Shown here: positions 1 through 8,563 of the stretch, in pieces
Numbering within the stretch: position 1 is the stretch's first letter
Layout: each line of letters begins with the position of its first letter
Assembly (NCBI RefSeq): GCF_000826185.2
Contig: NZ_LN648875.1
Span: forward strand, 124,001 to 188,000
Direction of reading: 5' to 3'
From: Microbacterium gorillae
GTDB lineage: Bacteria; Actinomycetota; Actinomycetes; Actinomycetales; Microbacteriaceae
Length of the DNA: 64,000 nt
The notes under the pieces: generated by a model
What the model was told of the DNA's origin: nothing
Database searches by the model: none
Seen by the model: only the letters and a program-made list of their open reading frames with translations
Program-made: the position numbers and the translations under genes

Positions 1-421
1 CGTTCTCCGGCCGGATGCAGATCTCCATGCGATGCAAGCGCAGTTGCGTGAACGCGATGTCCGTCGCGAGCGCGACGGCCGTCGGCGTGATCCCGCGTCC
101 GGCGAACCGCTCCGCCACCCAGTATCCGATCGTGGCCGAGTTCAGCGACCCGCGAGCGATGCCCCAGATGTTGAGCTGGCCGCACACCTCGCCGTCGGAT
201 TCCACCACGAACGGCACGCCGCTGCCGTCGCGGTACTGCTGCAGCAGTCGACGGATGCCCAGGCGCATGTCGAAGGAGATCGAACCGCCCGGCACCGTGG
301 CCTCCCACGGCCGCAACCAGGCGCGGTTGCTCAGCAGCTCATGCTGCAGCGTTCTGGCGTCCTTGACCTTCACCAGGCGCAACGACACATCTCCGTGCCG
401 GCTCGTGATCTGCTGGTCCAT
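1..421 (-). CDS. GNAT-family N-acetyltransferase (RimJ/RimL type), 3' end cut by window edge
   Basis: The first 140 or so residues are visible and the C-terminus lies beyond base 1. The protein opens with a beta strand (VSLRLVKVKDA), then a helix rich in Leu/Arg, then FVVESDGEVCGQLNIWGIA. Next comes SATIGYWVAERFAGRGI, the beta4/acetyl-CoA-binding turn typical of RimJ/RimL-like acetyltransferases, followed by LRLHRMEICI. Family members acetylate the N-terminus of ribosomal or other proteins. The substrate here cannot be told. The start is the ATG at 421, with GGGGCGAG just upstream; a TTG four codons earlier is in frame. It lies 17 bases after the galU stop in the same direction, so the two are probably co-transcribed. 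Confidence 0.85.
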   Translation of the reverse strand, partial: MDQQITSRHGDVSLRLVKVKDARTLQHELLSNRAWLRPWEATVPGGSISFDMRLGIRRLLQQYRDGSGVPFVVESDGEVCGQLNIWGIARGSLNSATIGYWVAERFAGRGITPTAVALATDIAFTQLRLHRMEICIRPEN

Positions 422-438
422 CTCGCCCCGCAACGCTC

Positions 439-1320
439 TCAGAGGGTTTTCGCGAAGTCCTTCAGCCAGGCCCGCAGCTCCGGACCCAGGTCCTCCCGCT
501 CGCACGCCAGCTGCACGATGGCCTCGATGTAGTCCAGCTTCGCGCCGGTGTCGAACCGACGACCGCGGAAGACGACGCCGTACACGCCGCCCTCACCGCG
601 CGCCTGCTCCTCGAGCGCGTCGGTGAGCTGGATCTCGCCGCCCTTGCCGGGTGCGGTGTGCTCGAGGATCGGGAAGATGTCCGGGCTGAGCACGTAGCGT
701 CCGATCACGGCGAGGTTGGACGGCGCCTCCTCGCGGGAGGGCTTTTCCACCATGCCCGTGATGCGGACCACGTCATCCTCATCGGTCGGCTCGATCTGCG
801 CGACGCCGTACAGGTGGATGTGCTCCGGCGGAACCTCCATCAGCGCCACGACCGAAGCACCGCGCTTGGTGTGCTGGTCGATCATGCGCGACAGCAGGTC
901 TTCCTTGGCGTCGATCAGATCGTCACCCAGCATCACGGCGAACGAGTGATCGCCGACGTGAGACTTCGCCCGCAGGACCGCGTGACCGAGACCCTTCGGG
1001 TCGCCCTGCCGGACGAAGTGGATGTCCGCCAGCTCGCTCGGCGCCATCACCTGGGCGAGCTTGGTCGCGTCGCCCTTCAGCTCCAACTGCGCTTCCAGCT
1101 CCGGAACCGAGTCGAAGTGGTCCGAGATGGAGTTCTTCCGACGGCCGATGATGACCAGCACGTCATCGATCCCCGCCTTCACCGCCTCCTCCACCACGTA
1201 CTGGATCGCCGGCTTGTCGACGACCGGGAGCATCTCCTTCGGCATCGCCTTCGTGGCGGGAAGGAAGCGCGTCCCGAGGCCGGCGGCGGGGATGACGGCC
1301 TTGATCGGCAGATTCGACAT
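439..1320 (-). CDS. galU: UTP--glucose-1-phosphate uridylyltransferase
   Basis: This enzyme makes UDP-glucose from UTP and glucose 1-phosphate in the cytoplasm, feeding cell-wall polysaccharide and glycolipid synthesis. The 293-residue length is normal for bacterial GalU. The N-terminal nucleotide-binding signature is plain (KAVIPAAGLGTRFLPATKA near residues 8-26), followed by MPKEMLPVVDKPAIQYVVEEA. The middle carries GLGHAVLRAK and FAVMLGDDLID, and the metal-binding region VEKP lies near residue 190. It starts at an ATG divergent from the folate gene at 1370, with only 49 bases between, so the promoters share that gap. The acetyltransferase at 421 follows it. Confidence 0.97.
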   Translation of the reverse strand: MSNLPIKAVIPAAGLGTRFLPATKAMPKEMLPVVDKPAIQYVVEEAVKAGIDDVLVIIGRRKNSISDHFDSVPELEAQLELKGDATKLAQVMAPSELADIHFVRQGDPKGLGHAVLRAKSHVGDHSFAVMLGDDLIDAKEDLLSRMIDQHTKRGASVVALMEVPPEHIHLYGVAQIEPTDEDDVVRITGMVEKPSREEAPSNLAVIGRYVLSPDIFPILEHTAPGKGGEIQLTDALEEQARGEGGVYGVVFRGRRFDTGAKLDYIEAIVQLACEREDLGPELRAWLKDFAKTL

Positions 1321-1356
1321 CCCCCCACTCTAGACGGTGCCCCCATCGTGTCCCTC

Positions 1357-1362
1357 TACAAT
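1357..1362 (+). promoter_or_regulatory. -10 box of a leaderless promoter
   Basis: TACAAT ends seven bases before the ATG at 1370, so transcription should begin at or next to the start codon. There is no room for a ribosome-binding site. The same arrangement recurs at lsr2, marR, serC and the XPB gene in this window. Confidence 0.6.
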
Positions 1363-1369
1363 CAAGGTC

Positions 1370-1957
1370 ATGGTCGGAGACATCGAAGCCGAGAAACGCG
1401 CCATGCGCGCCGAGGTGCGCGAGCGACGCCGGGCCCTGTCCGAGCCTCAGCTCGAAGCCGCCGCGGCCGGCATCACGGAGCAGCTCGACCGGCTGGTGCA
1501 AGCGCACGACGCCCGGAGCATCTCCTGCTACCTCTCCTCCCCGATGGAGCCGGGCACACGCCCCTTCATCAACGCCGCCATGGACCGCGGACTGCGCGTC
1601 CTGCTGCCCGTCACCCGCGCCGACGGGCTACTGGACTGGACGGTCGCGAGCCCGGAGGGTGACGAGTTCCTCGGTCCGCTCGGCATCGCGGAGCCGACCG
1701 GAGAACTGCTCGGCCCGATGGCCGTGGACACGGTCGATCTGCTGCTGATTCCGGCCGCGGCCGTCGGCGCGGACGGCAATCGCCTCGGCTGGGGCCGCGG
1801 CTACTTCGACAAGACGCTGGGCTCGATGACCAAGTGTCCCCCCGTCTACGCGGTCCTGTTCGACTCGGAACTCGTCGACGAGGTCCCTCGCGAAATCCAC
1901 GACCGTCCGGTCGACGGGGTCGTCACCCCGACCCGGACCGTCACGCTTCACCCCTGA
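1370..1957 (+). CDS. 5-formyltetrahydrofolate cyclo-ligase
   Basis: The enzyme uses ATP to convert 5-formyl-THF to 5,10-methenyl-THF, returning the storage folate to the one-carbon pool. The protein is 195 residues, the usual size. It shows KRAMRAEVRERRRAL at the N-terminus (basic helix of the family) and the conserved GNRLGWGRGYFDKTL near residues 133-147, which forms the ATP/Mg site. The ATG at 1370 is preferred to upstream in-frame codons because the -10 box TACAAT ends seven bases before it (leaderless mRNA). The next gene (FmdB-like) follows after 40 bases. Confidence 0.93.
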   Translation: MVGDIEAEKRAMRAEVRERRRALSEPQLEAAAAGITEQLDRLVQAHDARSISCYLSSPMEPGTRPFINAAMDRGLRVLLPVTRADGLLDWTVASPEGDEFLGPLGIAEPTGELLGPMAVDTVDLLLIPAAAVGADGNRLGWGRGYFDKTLGSMTKCPPVYAVLFDSELVDEVPREIHDRPVDGVVTPTRTVTLHP

Positions 1958-1997
1958 CGCGCCGCACGGCGCACGCACGCAGAAAGAACTCCTCACC

Positions 1998-2243
1998 ATG
2001 CCCACCTACGCCTACGCCTGCACGAATTGCGGGCACCGCTTCGACGCGATCCAGTCCTTCTCCGACGCCGCACTGACCACGTGCCCGGAGTGCGGTGGCG
2101 CGCTTCGCAAGGACTACGGGACCGTCGGGGTGACCTTCAAGGGCTCGGGGTTCTACCGCACGGATTCCCGCGCGCCTGGTGGCGACGCGGCCGCATCTGC
2201 GTCATCATCGTCTACCGGGGCGTCTGCCTCACCCGCGGCATGA
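1998..2243 (+). CDS. FmdB/CxxC_CxxC zinc-ribbon small protein
   Basis: This 81-residue protein has the FmdB-type zinc ribbon: MPTYAYACTNCGHRFD, with CTNC near residues 8-11, paired with CPECGG near 30-35. Together these give four Cys for one zinc ion. GVTFKGSGFYRTD follows, which is typical of the family. The tail from residue 60 is low-complexity Ala/Ser. Members occur widely in actinobacteria between the folate cyclo-ligase and mscL, as here. Their molecular role is unknown, although the name comes from a putative regulator of formamide use. It lies 31 bases before mscL and is likely co-transcribed with it. Confidence 0.85.
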   Translation: MPTYAYACTNCGHRFDAIQSFSDAALTTCPECGGALRKDYGTVGVTFKGSGFYRTDSRAPGGDAAASASSSSTGASASPAA

Positions 2244-2274
2244 CCGCTGCGGTCAGCGATATCGGGGGTCAGCA

Positions 2275-2685
2275 ATGATCAAGGGCTTCAAAGAGTTCAT
2301 CATGCAGGGGAACGTGATCGACCTCGCAGTCGCGGTCGTCATCGGAACTGCATTCGGCAACATCGTCAACGCCGTCGTCTCGGCGGTCATCAACCCGCTG
2401 GTCGCGCTGTTCTTCGACTCGAAGAGCACCGAGGGTGCGGGCCCGACGATGACCGGCATCTACGGACAGCCCGTGCTGTTCCCGCTGGGCGATCTCATCT
2501 CTGCCGTGATCAGCTTCATCGCCACGGCCCTGGTGGTGTACTTCGTGTTCGTCGTGCCGATGAACAAGTTCAAGGAGCGCCAGGCCGCCAAGGCCGGCGT
2601 CGTCGAGGAGGAGCTGCCGACCGAGGCCGAGCTGCTCGTCCAGATCCGCGACCTGCTCCAGAAGGACGGCAACGTCGCGCGATAG
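2275..2685 (+). CDS. mscL: Large-conductance mechanosensitive channel
   Basis: MscL is a homopentameric inner-membrane channel that opens under membrane tension and releases solutes on osmotic downshock. The 136-residue protein begins MIKGFKEFIMQGNVIDLAV, the conserved N-terminal amphipathic helix and start of TM1. TM1 is LAVAVVIGTAFGNIVNAVV. A periplasmic loop (residues 45-70) contains the usual Gly/Pro residues. TM2 is ISAVISFIATALVVYFVFVV, and a charged cytoplasmic helix ends the protein. The ATG at 2275 matches the family start; in-frame codons upstream would add a non-family extension. A strong hairpin terminator follows the gene. Confidence 0.96.
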   Translation: MIKGFKEFIMQGNVIDLAVAVVIGTAFGNIVNAVVSAVINPLVALFFDSKSTEGAGPTMTGIYGQPVLFPLGDLISAVISFIATALVVYFVFVVPMNKFKERQAAKAGVVEEELPTEAELLVQIRDLLQKDGNVAR

Positions 2686-2697
2686 CGCACAGCGTTC

Positions 2698-2732
2698 CGG
2701 AAGGCGTCACCCCCGCGGGGTGGCGCCTTCCG
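2698..2732 (+). terminator. Intrinsic terminator after mscL
   Basis: A nearly perfect inverted repeat (CGGAAGGCG..CACCCC pairing with GGGGTG..CGCCTTCCG) lies 13 bases after the mscL stop. The stem is about 15 bp with a very small loop. Confidence 0.75.
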
Positions 2733-2784
2733 CGTATCCGGGCTTGCAGCTGACACCGTGTGAAGGGGTGGAGTGGAAGACGAC

Positions 2785-3546
2785 ATGTTGAGCATCGGCG
2801 AATTCGCACACGCCACGGGGGTCTCCCGGCGCATGCTGCGCCATTGGGAGGACCAGGGGCTGATCGTCCCGGCCGAGGTCGACGAGCGCACCGGCCATCG
2901 TCGGTACGCCCGACGGCAGGCCGGTCGGGTGCGCGCGATCGCCGCTCTGCGAGCGTCCGGTTTCGGCCTGGACGACATCGCCGGGCTGCTGGACTCGGAC
3001 CTCACCGAGTCCGGCTTGGTGGCGCTCCTGCGTCGTCGCGAGGCGGAACTGGCCGCCGAACTCGCCGTGACCTCAGCACGTCTGGCCGAGGTGCGATCGC
3101 GCCTGGCAGCGATGACGGAAGGACGACACCTCATGACCGCTCTCACTCTCACCCCACTCCCGGCGCTGCACCTCCTCGGTGCTACGGAGGACGTCACCGA
3201 CGAGACCGAGATCCCGGACGCCGCGGCACGCCTGCGCACGGCCGCGGGAGCACCCGCGAACGTCGATCTCGTGCAGTGCTTTGACGGCAGTGCGCGGACG
3301 GACCGCATCACCGTCACCGTGGGCACGCCGGCGCCGGCCGGCACGGCCGCGACCATCACGATCCCGGGCGCCGACCACGCCGCCACCATCACTCTCGACG
3401 CGGCCCCGGAGCGCATCGCCGACGCGTGGATCCACCTCGACGCCGCGCTGGCCGCCCGGTCCCTCCGCGCCACCGGGCCGTACCGGCACACCATCCACGT
3501 GGACGGGACCGTGACCCTCGCCGCCCCTGTCCTGCCCGTGGATTGA
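2785..3546 (+). CDS. MerR-family transcriptional regulator
   Basis: Residues 1-70 form a MerR winged helix: MLSIGEFAHATGVSRRMLRH, then an RHWEDQGLI turn and the wing GHRRYARRQ. A dimerisation helix rich in Glu/Arg follows (residues 75-115). The C-terminal 130 residues are an effector-like domain containing LPALHLLGATEDV and repeated Thr/Ala-rich strands. This arrangement resembles MerR proteins with GyrI-like ligand domains, but the match is loose and the ligand is unknown. The ATG at 2785 was chosen because MLSIGEF is the usual beginning; a GTG at 2773 is also in frame and has a better-placed AAGGGG. The gene stands alone and may act on its own promoter or a distant target. Confidence 0.8.
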   Translation: MLSIGEFAHATGVSRRMLRHWEDQGLIVPAEVDERTGHRRYARRQAGRVRAIAALRASGFGLDDIAGLLDSDLTESGLVALLRRREAELAAELAVTSARLAEVRSRLAAMTEGRHLMTALTLTPLPALHLLGATEDVTDETEIPDAAARLRTAAGAPANVDLVQCFDGSARTDRITVTVGTPAPAGTAATITIPGADHAATITLDAAPERIADAWIHLDAALAARSLRATGPYRHTIHVDGTVTLAAPVLPVD

Positions 3547-3607
3547 CGGGTCCGGACGCGGGTACGCGAATGCGTGCCCGCGTCTCGACGGCTCCCCCTC
3601 CTCCTCG

Positions 3608-3619
3608 GTACAATTGCAA
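3608..3619 (+). promoter_or_regulatory. Candidate GntR operator and -10 box of the GH127 gene
   Basis: GTACAATTGCAA lies 28 bases before the GH127 start codon. It contains TACAAT (3609-3614), a good -10 box, so a bound repressor would block RNA polymerase. The same 12 bases occur at 14026-14037, and a 10/12 match occurs at 25055-25066. All three sites are at the promoters of the hydroxyproline/arabinoside island. Confidence 0.6.
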
Positions 3620-3646
3620 CCTTTCCCGGCAAGGAGCAGGAGCACC

Positions 3647-5560
3647 ATGCACCGCGAAGCGCCCACCCCTGAATTCGCATCGACGACGCGTCCGCGCAGT
3701 CGCACCGCCGTCGGTCGACCGCGGCATGGCGTCCGCGCCCCGTTGCCGGAGCCGCCGACCGTCCGCGACGGCGTCCTGGCGACGTGGCACGAGCGCAACC
3801 GGCGCGTCACCCTCCCCCACGGCATCGCCATGCTCACCGAGTGGGGGAATCTGGACAACCTCCGCCGGGCGATCGGAGAGTCCGACGCGCCGTTTCGCGG
3901 CATGGTGTTCGCCGACTCGGACGTCCACAAGATGCTCGAGGCGGTCGCCTGGGAGCTCGCCCGGGAGGAGGACGACGACCTGCGCGCCTTCTTCGAGGAC
4001 ACGGTCGCGCTGCTCGCCCGCGTGCAGGACCACGACGGATACCTCGACTCCGCGTTCGGCGAGTACACCGGGCGCGAACGCTGGAGCGACCTCGCCGAGG
4101 GGCACGAGCTGTACTGCCTCGGCCACCTCATCCAGGCCGGCGTCGCGGCGCACCGCGCGCTCGACGATGACCGGCTCCTGGGGATCGCGCACCGCTTCGC
4201 ATCGCTCGCGGTGACACGATTCCTCGCGGACGAGAGCTCCGGGTACTGCGGACATCCGCTGATCGAGACGGCGCTGATCGAACTGTGGCGGGAGACGGGC
4301 GACGACGCGATGCGGCAGTTGGCGCAGTCCTTCCTCGAGCGGCGCGGCAGCGGGTTCTTCCGCGGCTCCCCGTTCCCGCCGGAGTACTACCAGGATGACA
4401 GCCCGGCGCTGACGACCCGGCACCTGCGCGGCCACGCCGTCCGCGCCCTGTACCTCAATCAGGGCATCGTCGATCTCCACCTGGAGACCGGCGACGCCCG
4501 GGCGGCCGACGTGGTTCGGGCGCTGTGGGAAGATCTGGTCTCCCATCGCCTGTACGTCACCGGCGGCACCGGGTCCCGCCACGACGGCGAGGCGTTCGGT
4601 GCGGCCTACGAGCTGCCGCCGGACCAGGCCTACGCCGAGACGTGCGCGGGGGTCGCCCTGTTCGGCTGGGCGTGGCGGATGTATCTGCTCACCGGGTCCG
4701 CGGAGCACCTGGATGTCGCGGAGACCGCGCTGTACAACGTGGTGGCCGCCGGAATCTCCGAGCACGGCGACGAATTCACGTACGTCAACCCGCTGCAGCG
4801 CCGGGATGACCGCGCCTATGGGGGCACGGAGTCCCCCGGCGGTCGGCGCCGATGGTTCAACTGCGCCTGCTGTCCGCCCAACCTCGCCCGCACGTTCGCG
4901 AGCCTGGAGCAGTACGTCGCCGCGGAGCGCCCGGACGGCATCGATCTGACCCTGTACGCCGGCGCGCGGATCCCGGCCGCGGGTGCGAGCATCGAGATCG
5001 ACACCGACTACCCCCGGTCCGGAGCCGTGCGCATCACGGTGCACGGCGATGCGGCGGCAGGCCGGCGCGCGCTCGGGCTGCGCATCCCGTCCTGGGTCGG
5101 AGCGGAGCAGTGGACACTGCATCGGGACGGCGCCCCGCTCGCCGTCACGGCGGAGGACGGCTGGGTGGTGCTCGCGGACGCGATCGTGGACGGCACCGTC
5201 CTGGACCTGCACCTGCCGATGCCCCCGGTGATCCTCCGGCCGCATCCGCGCATCGACGCGGTCCGCGGCACGGTGGCCGTGCGCCGGGGTCCGGTCCTCC
5301 ACTGCGCCGACGGCGTCGACACGGACCTCGCCATCGATGACCTGCTGGTGGACGCCGCGTGCGTGACCGAGATGACGGGGGCGGGGGTCTTCGGGCCGGG
5401 ACTGGCCGTACGAGCGACCGTCGCCGACACCGCGCGGCCGCTGTACGGCCCGCAGGACGCGCGTGCGGTGGAGGCCGCGGAGACGGTCATCCCGTTGCGC
5501 CCCTACGCCACCAGTGACGGCGGGGCCCCGATGCGAGTGTGGCTGCCGACCCTCGGCTGA
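3647..5560 (+). CDS. Beta-L-arabinofuranosidase, GH127 (HypBA1-like)
   Basis: This 637-residue DUF1680/GH127 enzyme should release beta-L-arabinofuranose from Hyp-linked arabino-oligosaccharides. In Bifidobacterium longum HypBA1 (about 658 residues) the catalytic/zinc residues are E322, E338, C340, C417 and C418. Here GEAFG gives E315, AETCA gives E331 and C333, and CACCPPN gives C408 and C409. The E-E-C spacing is identical, so the enzyme looks active. There is no signal peptide: the N-terminus is Arg/Pro-rich and polar, so it should act in the cytoplasm on imported sugar. AAGGAG sits 10 bases before the ATG. The gene faces the rest of the island across a shared terminator, and its promoter carries the same motif as the other two operons. 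Confidence 0.92.
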   Translation: MHREAPTPEFASTTRPRSRTAVGRPRHGVRAPLPEPPTVRDGVLATWHERNRRVTLPHGIAMLTEWGNLDNLRRAIGESDAPFRGMVFADSDVHKMLEAVAWELAREEDDDLRAFFEDTVALLARVQDHDGYLDSAFGEYTGRERWSDLAEGHELYCLGHLIQAGVAAHRALDDDRLLGIAHRFASLAVTRFLADESSGYCGHPLIETALIELWRETGDDAMRQLAQSFLERRGSGFFRGSPFPPEYYQDDSPALTTRHLRGHAVRALYLNQGIVDLHLETGDARAADVVRALWEDLVSHRLYVTGGTGSRHDGEAFGAAYELPPDQAYAETCAGVALFGWAWRMYLLTGSAEHLDVAETALYNVVAAGISEHGDEFTYVNPLQRRDDRAYGGTESPGGRRRWFNCACCPPNLARTFASLEQYVAAERPDGIDLTLYAGARIPAAGASIEIDTDYPRSGAVRITVHGDAAAGRRALGLRIPSWVGAEQWTLHRDGAPLAVTAEDGWVVLADAIVDGTVLDLHLPMPPVILRPHPRIDAVRGTVAVRRGPVLHCADGVDTDLAIDDLLVDAACVTEMTGAGVFGPGLAVRATVADTARPLYGPQDARAVEAAETVIPLRPYATSDGGAPMRVWLPTLG

Positions 5561-5577
5561 CCGCGACGAGACCGGAA

Positions 5578-5622
5578 CGGGCTCGGGCCGGGCGGATCGA
5601 TGATCCACCCGGCCCGAGCCCG
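5578..5622. terminator. Bidirectional terminator between convergent GH127 and dehydrogenase genes
   Basis: A 21-bp near-perfect inverted repeat (CGGGCTCGGGCCGGG.GGATC and its complement) fills the gap between the two convergent stop codons. It can terminate both operons. Confidence 0.8.
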
Positions 5623-5633
5623 TGCGACGTTCG

Positions 5634-7088
5634 TCAGTCGCGGCGCAGCTCGCCGTCGACGCGGCGCGGAATGCCGAGCGGGTTGGCCTCCTTCAGGGCG
5701 TCCGGCAGCAGTGCGTCCGGAACGTTCTGGTAGGCCACCGGGCGGAGGAACCGGGTGATGGCGGCCATCCCGACCGAGGTCGTGCCCACGGCGGTCGTCG
5801 CGGGGTACGGACCGCCGTGCTGCTGCGCCCAGGTGACCGAGACGCCGGTGGGCCACTGGTTCCACAGCACCCGGCCGGCCTTCTCGGCGAGGATCGGCAG
5901 CAGTTCCGCGGCGATCGCGTCGTCCTCGTCCGCGACGAGTGTCGCGGTGAGCTGACCCTCCAGACGCGACGCCGCGGCCACGAGGTCGGCTTCGTCCGTG
6001 TAGGTCACCACGAGGGCGGCCGGACCGAACATCTCGGCCATCAGCTCGTCCATGTCCGCCAGCAGCGTGGTCGTCTCCGTCGCGTACAGCACCGGCGCGA
6101 GGGGGTCCTCGCCACCGCCGTTGATCAGTTCGACGCCGGACGTCGCGGCGGTGCGGCCGGACGCTTCCGCGAAGGCCGCCTCGATGCCCGTGTTCAGGAG
6201 CGGAACCGCGCCGGGAAGCTCGGCCGCGCGCAGTTCGTCGACGACGGTCGATTCCGCCGGCACGAACAGCACCCCCGGCTTGGTGCACAGCTGTCCCGCG
6301 CTCCCGGTGACGGACGCGACGTAGTCCCGGGCGATGCCGACCGGGTTCGCCGCGGCGGCGCTCCGCGTCACGAACGCCGGGTTGGTGCTGCCGAGCTCGC
6401 CGAAGAAGGGGATCGGCTCCGGGCGGGCGGAGGCGATGTCGAACAGGGCGCGACCACCGGCGACCGAGCCGGTGAAGGCGGCGGCCTTGACCGCGGGCGC
6501 CCGCAGCGCCTGCACGCCGGACTGAGTGCCGTACACGGTCGCGAACAGGCCCCGCGGGGCGCCGACGGACGCGAGCGCGGCCACGACCACATCGCTGGTC
6601 GCGCGGGACAGCTCGGGGTGGCCGCGGTGCGCCTTGAGGATGACGGCGTTGCCGGCGGCGAGCGCACTGGCCGTGTCACCACCCGCGACGGAGAACGCGA
6701 ACGGGAAGTTGCTGGCGGCGAAGACGACGACGGGCCCGATCGCCTCGAGCTGGCGGCGCAGATCCGGACGCGGCGCGCCCATCGGCCACGCCGGGTCGGC
6801 GTGGTCGATGCGGGCGTCCAACCACTCGCCGTCCGCGAGCGCCTCACCGAACATGCGCAATTGGAAGCTCGTGCGCTTCAGTTCTCCCTGCAGCCGGCCC
6901 TCGGCCAGGTGCGTCTCGCGCTGGGCGATCGCGATGAGGTCGGGGCCGTGCGCGTCCAGGGCGTCGGCCACGGCATCCAGTGCGCGCACCCGCGTGGGGA
7001 TGTCCGAGCGCTTCCACTCCGCAGACGCGGCGTCCGCGGCCGCGACGATCGCGTCCACCTCGGCGGGGGTGGTGGGGGTGATGCTCAT
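5634..7088 (-). CDS. 2-oxoglutarate semialdehyde dehydrogenase (NADP-type aldehyde dehydrogenase)
   Basis: This is the last step of hydroxyproline breakdown: 2,5-dioxopentanoate (alpha-ketoglutarate semialdehyde) is oxidised to 2-oxoglutarate, which enters the TCA cycle. The 484-residue protein is an aldehyde dehydrogenase with FAASNFPF (N127), a lysine near 152 in the cofactor pocket (VILKAHRGHPE), GELGSTNPAF (general base E231) and GQLCTKPG (nucleophile C268). The run AHRGHPELS and GSTNP are typical of the FALDH/KGSADH branch also used in glucarate and arabinose pathways. The start overlaps the stop of the preceding dehydrogenase subunit by four bases (ATGA), so translation is coupled. The substrate is inferred from family and context. 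Confidence 0.9.
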   Translation of the reverse strand: MSITPTTPAEVDAIVAAADAASAEWKRSDIPTRVRALDAVADALDAHGPDLIAIAQRETHLAEGRLQGELKRTSFQLRMFGEALADGEWLDARIDHADPAWPMGAPRPDLRRQLEAIGPVVVFAASNFPFAFSVAGGDTASALAAGNAVILKAHRGHPELSRATSDVVVAALASVGAPRGLFATVYGTQSGVQALRAPAVKAAAFTGSVAGGRALFDIASARPEPIPFFGELGSTNPAFVTRSAAAANPVGIARDYVASVTGSAGQLCTKPGVLFVPAESTVVDELRAAELPGAVPLLNTGIEAAFAEASGRTAATSGVELINGGGEDPLAPVLYATETTTLLADMDELMAEMFGPAALVVTYTDEADLVAAASRLEGQLTATLVADEDDAIAAELLPILAEKAGRVLWNQWPTGVSVTWAQQHGGPYPATTAVGTTSVGMAAITRFLRPVAYQNVPDALLPDALKEANPLGIPRRVDGELRRD

Positions 7089-8563
7089 GAGTCTGCTCTT
7101 TCTGCGGTCAGGGGAACCAGGTCGGCGATCTCCCCGAGGGTGATCGGCACGCCGATGTTCCGTTTGGCGATGGATTCGAGTTCCGCGGCGGTGGCGGGGC
7201 GGCCGGTGTGCGCGGTGACGAGCTGGGCCAGGCCGAATCCGCAGACGCGCCCCTGGCACAGTCCCATTCCAGGACGCGAGGTGACACGCACGTCGCGGGC
7301 GTCGTCCGCACCGAGATCGCAGACCGACGCGGCGACCTCGCCCGCGGTGACCTCCTCGCACCGGCACACGGTGGTCGTCGGGGTCACCCAGGAGGACCAC
7401 TCCGGGGGCACCGGGCCGGCCCGGTGCATGCCGACGGCGAAGCGTCGCCCGCGATCGATGCGCCGACGCCGCCGTCGCAGCGCGGCCTCCTCGACGGTCC
7501 GGCCGAGCTCCGCCGCGACGGCGAGCGCGGCGAGCTCGCCCTCGGCGCAGGATTGCACTGCGCCACCGATGCCGGTCGCCTCCCCCGCGGCGTACACCAG
7601 CGGGTGCGAGGTGCGCTGCCGATCGTCGGCGACCACGACCAGGGAGTCGTCCACATCGACGGTGGTGTCCAGGCCCAGACCGATCGCGAGCTCGAGTTGG
7701 GGGGTGAACCCCCAGCCGAGAGCCACCAGGTCGGCCTCCACGGTCCGTTCCGTGCCGGGGCGGACGCGTCCGCGCCCGTCGACTGCGGCGATCTCCACCT
7801 GCTGCACCCGTCCGGTGCCGCGAATCGCGGTGACCACCGTCCGCATCTTCAACGGCACCCGGTGGCGCAGGAAGGTCCGCGCGTACTCCACGCCCTCGAA
7901 CAGCTTGCCCGGCTCCTGCACCGCGCGCAGCGGCGTGCGAGCCCAGCGGAGGTACGAGTTCGCCTCACAGATCGCCAGGACCTCGACACCGGCCTCCGCG
8001 AGTCCCGCGGCGACCGACATCAGGAACGGTCCGGTGCCGGCGACCACCGCGCGGCGCCCGGCGGCGACCTGGTTCGATTTCAGCAGCGCCTGCACTCCCC
8101 CCGCCGCCATCGCGCCCGGCAGTGTCCACCCGGGAATCGGCAGCTGCCGATCGTACGCGCCGGTTGCGAGCACCAGGCGTCGCGCGGTCACGGTTCGCTC
8201 CGTGGCGGGGACCTGGTCCGTACCGATGGACGCGGTCGTGCGCAGGTGCACGAGGTCCGCCGCGACATCGACCCGCCAGACGTGCCGGCCGGACAGGTGC
8301 CGCACGGCACCCCGCTGCACCGCGGCGGCGAGCCGCGAACGCAGGTCGACATAGCGCTTCCAGTGGTGATGGCCGGTGCTCTCCGGTGCCCGGAACTGCG
8401 CCAGGTGCCGTTCGTCGGGATGACGCCAGAACTGCCCGCCGGTCTGCGAGCCGGCATCGACGAGGACGACGTCGAGCCCGTGTTCGGCGGCGATGTCCGC
8501 CGCGCTCAGGCCCGCCGGTCCCGCGCCGATGACGGCGAGATCGGGGATGCGCTCGGCGGTCAT
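7085..8563 (-). CDS. D-hydroxyproline dehydrogenase, large FAD subunit (HcnB-like)
   Basis: This 492-residue subunit belongs to HcnB-like proteins of three-part amine dehydrogenases that oxidise D-hydroxyproline, D-proline or opines. An FAD-binding GAGPAGLSAA motif lies at residues 13-22, a second nucleotide motif (VVAGTGPFLMSVAAGL) in the middle, and LVYAAGEATGIGG near 370. The C-terminus has a BFD-like iron-sulfur domain with CRCEEV and LCQGRVCG, four Cys. It should oxidise cis-4-hydroxy-D-proline to 1-pyrroline-4-hydroxy-2-carboxylate together with the HcnA- and HcnC-like subunits upstream. ATG at 8563 overlaps the stop of the frame before it by four bases. The region just upstream is duplicated (8385-9062), but this copy is complete. 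Confidence 0.9.
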   Translation of the reverse strand: MTAERIPDLAVIGAGPAGLSAADIAAEHGLDVVLVDAGSQTGGQFWRHPDERHLAQFRAPESTGHHHWKRYVDLRSRLAAAVQRGAVRHLSGRHVWRVDVAADLVHLRTTASIGTDQVPATERTVTARRLVLATGAYDRQLPIPGWTLPGAMAAGGVQALLKSNQVAAGRRAVVAGTGPFLMSVAAGLAEAGVEVLAICEANSYLRWARTPLRAVQEPGKLFEGVEYARTFLRHRVPLKMRTVVTAIRGTGRVQQVEIAAVDGRGRVRPGTERTVEADLVALGWGFTPQLELAIGLGLDTTVDVDDSLVVVADDRQRTSHPLVYAAGEATGIGGAVQSCAEGELAALAVAAELGRTVEEAALRRRRRRIDRGRRFAVGMHRAGPVPPEWSSWVTPTTTVCRCEEVTAGEVAASVCDLGADDARDVRVTSRPGMGLCQGRVCGFGLAQLVTAHTGRPATAAELESIAKRNIGVPITLGEIADLVPLTAERADS